Source: JALUZX01 sp964561605 (GTDB lineage Bacteria; Planctomycetota; UBA1135; JALUZX01). Taken from it: a stretch of DNA of 64,000 bases. The position numbers were made by a program, and so were the translations under genes. Shown piece by piece: positions 59,137-64,000 of the stretch (its first letter is position 1; every line of letters begins with the position of its first letter). The DNA lies in contig CAZLQD010000020.1 in the NCBI GenBank assembly GCA_964561605.1, positions 1-64,000 on the forward strand. The letters are read 5' to 3'. The notes beneath the pieces are model-generated. The model was given only the letters and a program-made list of their open reading frames with translations. It was not told the DNA's origin and made no database searches.

Positions 59137-60981
59137 TTATAGATCATAGATTTTATTTACATTAGTTATTGAAAAAGGGACCAACGAATCTGGTGTAACT
59201 AGCACGTCCGGGCCAGGTATCGTTTCCCCCCACCCAGTCGTAGTAACATCCCCCGAGAAGGCCTGGACAGTCATGCCGAAATAATCCGCCATTGCCGCAG
59301 CAAGGTTGTTTCCCCGAAACGCAGGATCCAATGGTATCGCGCCCCCGTGGCAAGGCACGGCCGTCCCCAAAAGAGGAATTGCCTTCTCATCATCCAGTGC
59401 GGATTTCATTTTCGAAAACAAAGCCATCGTCCGCCTCGGCGCCGCCATCCTCCCATATTTCAACCAATAAAACCCAAAAAGGCCAAAAAGGCGTTCAGTG
59501 ACGTATTTACTATGTTCCGCCACTACAACTTTCCCTATTTTCATGCACTTACCACCGGTTGTTGGCCCATTAGGAGGGATTTTCGTTTTTACCCAATACC
59601 CACCCTTTATCGGCAAAAAGATTATACCCCCTTGGGGATCCTGTTTGACTTTGTTCAATAGAAAGTATAATTCAGAAGCACGCTTGCTCCATAAATTCGA
59701 TTCAAAAAACAGCCTCCTTTGTTCTTCCAAACCAAGGCCTTCCTTTAATGCCTCATCTCTCAATTTCCGGGACTTTTTGAGTAAATTCCCAATCAATTTT
59801 TCATAATCCCGAACATTCAACTCTAATTCATTCGCCCGGTTTGCACCTCTCGTGGAAACCCCTATTTTACTTCCTGGAAAATTCGCAAAAATCAAATCCC
59901 CTGCCACCGTGAATAGCCCAAAAGGATCTCTTTCGATACTCGCTTTCGAGGAAACATACCCATACCCATTCCCCCAATTGCCGGGGTCGCCCCAGAGGCC
60001 GATGGGGTCGTAGGTGAGGAAGCGGCCGAGGGCGGGGTGGTACCAGCGGTTGCGGTAGTAGAGGAGGCCCGTGGCCGGGTCGTGGGTGCGGCCGGTGTAG
60101 CCGTAGTCGTTGTGGACCTGGGTGGCGGTCCGGGGGGTCCAGTCGGCGCTGTAGATTCGGCGCCTGTCGTAAGGGTCGTAGAGGTAGCGCTCCTGGAGGT
60201 TGCCCCTCTCGTCCAGGACGGCACGGATCGTCCCCTGGTGGCCCAGGAGGTAGGTGTAGCGCTTCCAGGTGACGCCGCCGTCTGGGCTGTAGGCGTAACT
60301 CAGGTGCTCGTCGATCCCAGGCCCGTCGAAGAAGACACGGACCGGCCTGTAGGTGAAGGCCTTGACGGCCACTTTACGGGAGCGCTTTCCTTCCGCGCCC
60401 TCTACTGTGGTTGAGGTGACACCGAGCCCGAAGGGACACACCCGGGTCACGGGCGAGCCGGGAGTCGGGTCGACCAGGCATTCGTCCCAGGGCCCACGGA
60501 ACCATTCGGTGAACGTCCTGGTCCAGGCGGGATACTCCACGGCGTACCCATTGGGGTCGGTATTGCTCTGCGATGTATACCAAAGCGCGATGGGGGCCGA
60601 GACGTCCGGGGACACTTGGGTCGGGTCCAAAGGCGTGAAAAGGGCCTGGAATCGGCCGTTCTTGGCCCCCACACCGATCCTGCCCCGGGTGATCTCCCAC
60701 AAGGCGGAAATATCGGGGTTTCCGGGAATCCCTCCGTTCGGAGTGGCCGGGCCCTTCGCCTTCTTCTCGGCCTCCTCCTTTCCCGATGGGTTGGAAGGGG
60801 AATCCGTCGGGGCGCTCGGTTCGAGGGGAGGATAGATCCCATACCCCCGGCCTTGACCACCCACCGAATCTCCCGGGACGCAGGCCGGGGCCTGGGCCGG
60901 GAGAAGAGGGGAGAAATCCCTTTTCCTGACGGTCTCCTTTCGGGCTCGGGCCGCTTCTTCCGAGTTCACGGTTTGGAACAC
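59137..60981 (-). CDS. RHS tip cassette 2, probably 5'-truncated
   Basis: 614 residues. The first ~200 (Pro/Ser-rich start, FQALFTPLDPTQVSPDVSAP, TRTFTEWFRGPWDECLVD) are not RHS core; the core begins at AFTYRPVRVFFDGPGIDEH and ends at GRFLTYDPIGLWGDPGN. The tip (about 59137-59940) is AT-rich and unlike tip 1 except for IGKVVVAEHSKYV (His codon at 59512-59514) and LLGTAVPCHGG (Cys codon at 59350-59352), then AAAMADYFGMTVQAF. The GTG start lies 14 nt from GAGGAG while an out-of-frame ATG is better spaced, so the 5' end is probably a junction. No signal peptide. Delivery system unknown. Confidence 0.72.
   Translation of the reverse strand: MFQTVNSEEAARARKETVRKRDFSPLLPAQAPACVPGDSVGGQGRGYGIYPPLEPSAPTDSPSNPSGKEEAEKKAKGPATPNGGIPGNPDISALWEITRGRIGVGAKNGRFQALFTPLDPTQVSPDVSAPIALWYTSQSNTDPNGYAVEYPAWTRTFTEWFRGPWDECLVDPTPGSPVTRVCPFGLGVTSTTVEGAEGKRSRKVAVKAFTYRPVRVFFDGPGIDEHLSYAYSPDGGVTWKRYTYLLGHQGTIRAVLDERGNLQERYLYDPYDRRRIYSADWTPRTATQVHNDYGYTGRTHDPATGLLYYRNRWYHPALGRFLTYDPIGLWGDPGNWGNGYGYVSSKASIERDPFGLFTVAGDLIFANFPGSKIGVSTRGANRANELELNVRDYEKLIGNLLKKSRKLRDEALKEGLGLEEQRRLFFESNLWSKRASELYFLLNKVKQDPQGGIIFLPIKGGYWVKTKIPPNGPTTGGKCMKIGKVVVAEHSKYVTERLFGLFGFYWLKYGRMAAPRRTMALFSKMKSALDDEKAIPLLGTAVPCHGGAIPLDPAFRGNNLAAAMADYFGMTVQAFSGDVTTTGWGETIPGPDVLVTPDSLVPFSITNVNKIYDL
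59963..60361. repeat. RHS core repeat, copy 2
   Basis: Partner of 56364-56762 at constant offset 3599, same orientation, 11 mismatches in 399 bp. Recombination between the two would delete the serpin gene and one tip, or swap tips. Confidence 0.92.
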
Positions 60982-61183
60982 AAGGGCATTTTTCTCCTCT
61001 CCCGTGAGGCCGTCAACCCCCCTTGCAGAAGTCTTCTTCGGCCCGGATACCTTGCGGTGAGAAAAGGTGCCTCTCCTTCAAACTTGCGGAACTCCATCGA
61101 GCCGAAACAACACCCTTTCCTCCGGCAACACCGGTAAGACTGCATCCCCTTCCCGGGGCTCGGCCTCGCTCGGGGGCCGTCCT

Positions 61184-62656
61184 TTACAACCCGGCCAGGT
61201 AGAAGCCCAGGAAGGCCAGGGCGGCGGCGGAGAAGGCGTAGGGAAGCTGGGTCTTCACGTGGTCCACGTGGTCGGCGGCGGCGGCCATGGAGGACATGAT
61301 GGTGGTATCCGAGATGGGAGAACAGTGGTCTCCGAACACGCCCCCCGAAAGGACGGCCGCCGCCGCCAGGGCCTGGTCCACACCCATCCCCGCAGCGGCG
61401 GGGACCCCGATGGGGATCATCACGGCCAGGGTGCCGAATGAGGTCCCCGTGGCGAAGGAGACCAGGCAGGAGGCCAGGAAGAGCAAGGGGGCGAGCCACT
61501 CCCGGGTCAGATGGGCCTTGAGGAGGCTCTCCACGTAGGGCCCCGTCCCGAGGGACTTGCAGGTGGCCCCGATGGAGAAGGCCAAGAGCATGAGGAAGGC
61601 CATGGAGGCCAGCCCCCCCGCCCCCTGGATGGTGAGATCCACGGCCTCGCCGATCCCGAGGATCTTGTCCCACTTCGCCAGGACCACTGCCGTCACCAGG
61701 GCCGCCAGGACGGACCAGAGGACCGCCGTGGACCCCGACCCGTGCATCAGGGCGGCCGAAAAGCCCGCCCCGGCCCCGGCCTTCTGGATTCCCGTCAGGT
61801 AGAGACCCAGGGGCATCATGACGAGCATCACCAGGATGGGGGCCACGAAATGCCTGGCCCTGGGCTCGACCCCCGCCTTCACTCCGGCCTCGGTGATCTC
61901 CCGGGAAACCAGGGGCCTGGCCCCGTCGGCCAGGACCTTTCCCTCCTCCCTGGCCCTTCTCTCGGCCCTGGCCATGGGGCCGAAGTCCCGGCCCGTCAGG
62001 GCCGTGACCAGTGCCAGGCCCAGGATGGCCAGGGAGTAGAAGTTCAGGGGAATACTCCGGAGGAGGATATCCACCCTCTTTCCCTCCTCGATCCCCGACG
62101 ATGCCAGGAGCTGGAGGATCAAGGCGCCCCAGGCGTTGAAGAGGAGAAGGGCGCACACAGGTGCGGAAGTGGAGTCGCAGAGGAAGGAGAGCCGCTCCCG
62201 GGAGATCCTCAGCTTGTCGCAGACCGGCCTTCCCACGGCTCCCGTGACCAGGCAGGAGATGCTGGTCTCGATGAAGACGAACAGGCCCACGACGAAGACG
62301 AAGACCTGGGCCCTCCGCCGTGTCTTCCCCACGCCGAGGCGGGTCATGGAGCGGACGAAGCCCTCCACTCCCCCCGTCCGCTGGGCCAGCAGGAGCACGG
62401 CCCCCACAAGCGCCACGAAGAGGACCACCCGGGCGTTCCCGGGATCGGTGAGGACCCCGACGGAGGTGTCCACGCTTTCCTGGACCCCCAAAAGGAGGGC
62501 AAGGGGCCCGTGGGCCGGCCAGGCCAGGACGACCTGGCCCAGGACGATCCCGAAGAGGAGGGAGAGATAGACCTGGCGGGTCAGCAGTGCCAGGGCCACG
62601 GCCGCAAGGGGTGTGATCAGGGAAAGGACCCCGAAATCGGGAGCCGGGGCGGTCAC
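61184..62656 (-). CDS. nhaC: NhaC-family Na+/H+ antiporter
   Basis: 490 residues with about 12 membrane helices. The family hallmark GVFGDHCSPISDTTIMSS (near residue 440) and SCLVSFATGTSFGTLAVMIP are intact. It exports sodium in exchange for protons (or malate for lactate in some relatives) and would balance sodium brought in by the SSS symporter. The start is GTG with a G-rich stretch upstream. It follows maeB by 118 bp on the same strand. Confidence 0.92.
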   Translation of the reverse strand: MTAPAPDFGVLSLITPLAAVALALLTRQVYLSLLFGIVLGQVVLAWPAHGPLALLLGVQESVDTSVGVLTDPGNARVVLFVALVGAVLLLAQRTGGVEGFVRSMTRLGVGKTRRRAQVFVFVVGLFVFIETSISCLVTGAVGRPVCDKLRISRERLSFLCDSTSAPVCALLLFNAWGALILQLLASSGIEEGKRVDILLRSIPLNFYSLAILGLALVTALTGRDFGPMARAERRAREEGKVLADGARPLVSREITEAGVKAGVEPRARHFVAPILVMLVMMPLGLYLTGIQKAGAGAGFSAALMHGSGSTAVLWSVLAALVTAVVLAKWDKILGIGEAVDLTIQGAGGLASMAFLMLLAFSIGATCKSLGTGPYVESLLKAHLTREWLAPLLFLASCLVSFATGTSFGTLAVMIPIGVPAAAGMGVDQALAAAAVLSGGVFGDHCSPISDTTIMSSMAAAADHVDHVKTQLPYAFSAAALAFLGFYLAGL

Positions 62657-62774
62657 AGGACCCGCCCCCCTTGGAAAGAAAGGCGACTCTTCTCGTTCAT
62701 GGAAAGCTCCGGGAGAAGGTGGGGAACCGGGGGGGGACCCGGACCGCCCGGGTCCCCCGCAAGGGCCCCGGATT

Positions 62775-64000
62775 CTACCCGCAGCTTCCCTCCTGCGCCT
62801 CGATCACCGTGATGGCCGCCACGTCCACGATGTCCGAGACGGAGGCGCCCATCTGGAGGACGTTGACGGGTTTGCGCATCCCCACCAGGAGCGGACCGAT
62901 GGGAAGGGCGCCGCCGAGCTGGATCATCAGTTTGTAGGCGATGTTGCCGGCGTCCAGGTTGGGGAAGATCAGCACGTTGGCTTCCTTCTTGAGGGCGCAG
63001 AAGGGATAGCCCTCGAGGATCTTCTGGTTGGTGGCGGTGTCGGCCTGCATCTCACCGTCCAGGACCAGGTCGGGCCGGCGCTTCTTGGCGATCTCCACGG
63101 CGACCTGGACCTTCTGGGAGAGGGGATGCCTGGTGCTTCCGAAGTTGGAGAAGGAGAGCATGGCAACCCTGGGCTCCACGTCGAAACAACGGGCCATGTC
63201 GGCGGCTCCGATGGCGATCTCCGCCAGGTCCTCGGCGCTCGGCTCGGGGTTGACCGTGGTGTCGGCGAAGAAGTAGATGCCCTTCTTCATGATGAGCATG
63301 TAGAGACCGGAGACCTTCTTGACTCCCTCCTTGATGCCCACCACCTGCAGGGCCGGCCGGATCGTGTCGGGGTAGTTGGAGGTGAGACCCGAGACCATTC
63401 CGTCGGCCTTGCCCGTGTGGACCATCATCGCGCCGAAGACGTTGGGCCTGCGCATCTCCTCCTTGGCCTTGGCCATGGTCATACCCTTGCGCTTGCGCAT
63501 CTCGTAGAGCTCGGTGACGTAGGAGTCGAAATACTCCGAGGCGGCAGGATCCACCACGTCCACGTGGGTCGTCTTGAGGCCGTGCTCCTTCATGAGGGCC
63601 AGGACCTTCTCCTTTTCGCCCAGGAGGATGGGATGGCAGATCCCCTGCTTCACCATGATCCTGGCCGCCCGGACGATCTTCTCCTCGGTCCCCTCGGGGA
63701 AGACCACCCGCCTGGGCCCCCTGGTGGCCTTCTGGATGATGGCGTTGGTGACGCGGCTGGCCGGATTGATGAGCCGCTCCAGCCTGGCCTTGTAGGCGTC
63801 CATGTCCTCGATGGGCTTGCGGGCCACGCCGGTGTCCATGGCGGCCTGGGCCACGGCCGGCGCCTCCCACAGGAGGACGCGGGGATCGAGGGGCTTGGGG
63901 ATGATGTATTCCCGGCCGAAGGTAATCCTGTCCACTCCGTAGGCCTTGCACACCCCGTCGGGGACGTCCTCCTTGGCCAGGGCCGCAAGGGACCTGGCCG
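62775..64000 (-). CDS. maeB: Malic enzyme with phosphate acetyltransferase-like domain (3' part)
   Basis: The gene runs off the right edge; only the C-terminal ~408 residues are here. The end of the malic enzyme NAD-binding part (AALAKEDVPDGVCKAYG, FGREYIIPKPLDPRVLLWEAP) is followed by a PTA-like domain (RRVVFPEGTEEKIVRAARIM, FGAMMVHTGKADGMVSGL, FADTTVNPEPSAEDLAEIAI, FPNLDAGNIAYKLMIQLGG). This is the MaeB layout, in which the PTA domain has a regulatory role. The enzyme makes pyruvate from malate with NAD(P)H. No frame defect is visible in the part present. Confidence 0.93.
   Translation of the reverse strand, partial: ARSLAALAKEDVPDGVCKAYGVDRITFGREYIIPKPLDPRVLLWEAPAVAQAAMDTGVARKPIEDMDAYKARLERLINPASRVTNAIIQKATRGPRRVVFPEGTEEKIVRAARIMVKQGICHPILLGEKEKVLALMKEHGLKTTHVDVVDPAASEYFDSYVTELYEMRKRKGMTMAKAKEEMRRPNVFGAMMVHTGKADGMVSGLTSNYPDTIRPALQVVGIKEGVKKVSGLYMLIMKKGIYFFADTTVNPEPSAEDLAEIAIGAADMARCFDVEPRVAMLSFSNFGSTRHPLSQKVQVAVEIAKKRRPDLVLDGEMQADTATNQKILEGYPFCALKKEANVLIFPNLDAGNIAYKLMIQLGGALPIGPLLVGMRKPVNVLQMGASVSDIVDVAAITVIEAQEGSCG

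Overview
The window is high-GC DNA (about two thirds G+C by eye) that reads as the chromosome of a planctomycete-type bacterium. The pointers are formylglycine sulfatases, FG-GAP/VCBS and ASPIC/UnbV proteins, an ELWxxDGT-repeat protein, a DUF3160 protein, several secreted proteins sharing one C-terminal module, hpnC-hpnD-hpnE squalene genes, and pyruvate:ferredoxin oxidoreductase with an ADP-forming acyl-CoA synthetase. No rRNA, tRNA or CRISPR array was seen. Taxonomy is inferred from gene content only.

Layout. 1-326: two copies of a structured 177-bp repeat, the second truncated; a third, diverged copy lies at 10894-11071. 327-7867 (minus): gnd, an FGGY (probably gluconate) kinase, a nickel-pincer LarA-family epimerase and a fructuronate reductase-like SDR, interrupted by a secreted protein and decayed DNA. 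Together these could run fructuronate to mannonate, gluconate, 6-phosphogluconate and ribulose 5-phosphate. 3867-10749: three paralogous secreted proteins. 11067-16559: AraC regulator, ADP-forming acyl-CoA synthetase, M29 aminopeptidase, methyltransferase. 16741-28954: a sulfated-fucan type locus with two sulfatases, GH29 fucosidase, L-fucose isomerase, a GmhB-like phosphatase, an SSS symporter and an FG-GAP protein.

28983-33237: ELWxxDGT protein and subtilisin, divergent. 33425-37583: radical SAM enzyme and the porC-porD-porA-porB operon. 37714-40866: hpnC-hpnD-hpnE. 40969-49673 (plus): a DUF669-like protein, a zinc-ribbon membrane metallopeptidase with a membrane partner, a sugar nucleotidyltransferase, an ASPIC/UnbV protein, a xylose isomerase-like enzyme, a DJ-1 protein and a GalT/HIT-like protein. 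49717-52835: N-acetyl sugar amidotransferase and a GHL10-like secreted hydrolase. 53255-60981 (minus): two RHS tip cassettes with nearly identical cores, each followed by a secreted protein (a serpin, then a DUF3160 protein). 61184-64000 (minus): nhaC and the 3' part of maeB.

The most interesting region is the RHS locus. Both divergent tips carry a His and a Cys in contexts that recall caspase-like (clan CD) peptidases, and a serpin sits where an immunity gene is usually found. The covarying-hairpin repeat and the possible mannonate-to-gluconate shunt come next. All of these are inferences from sequence inspection.
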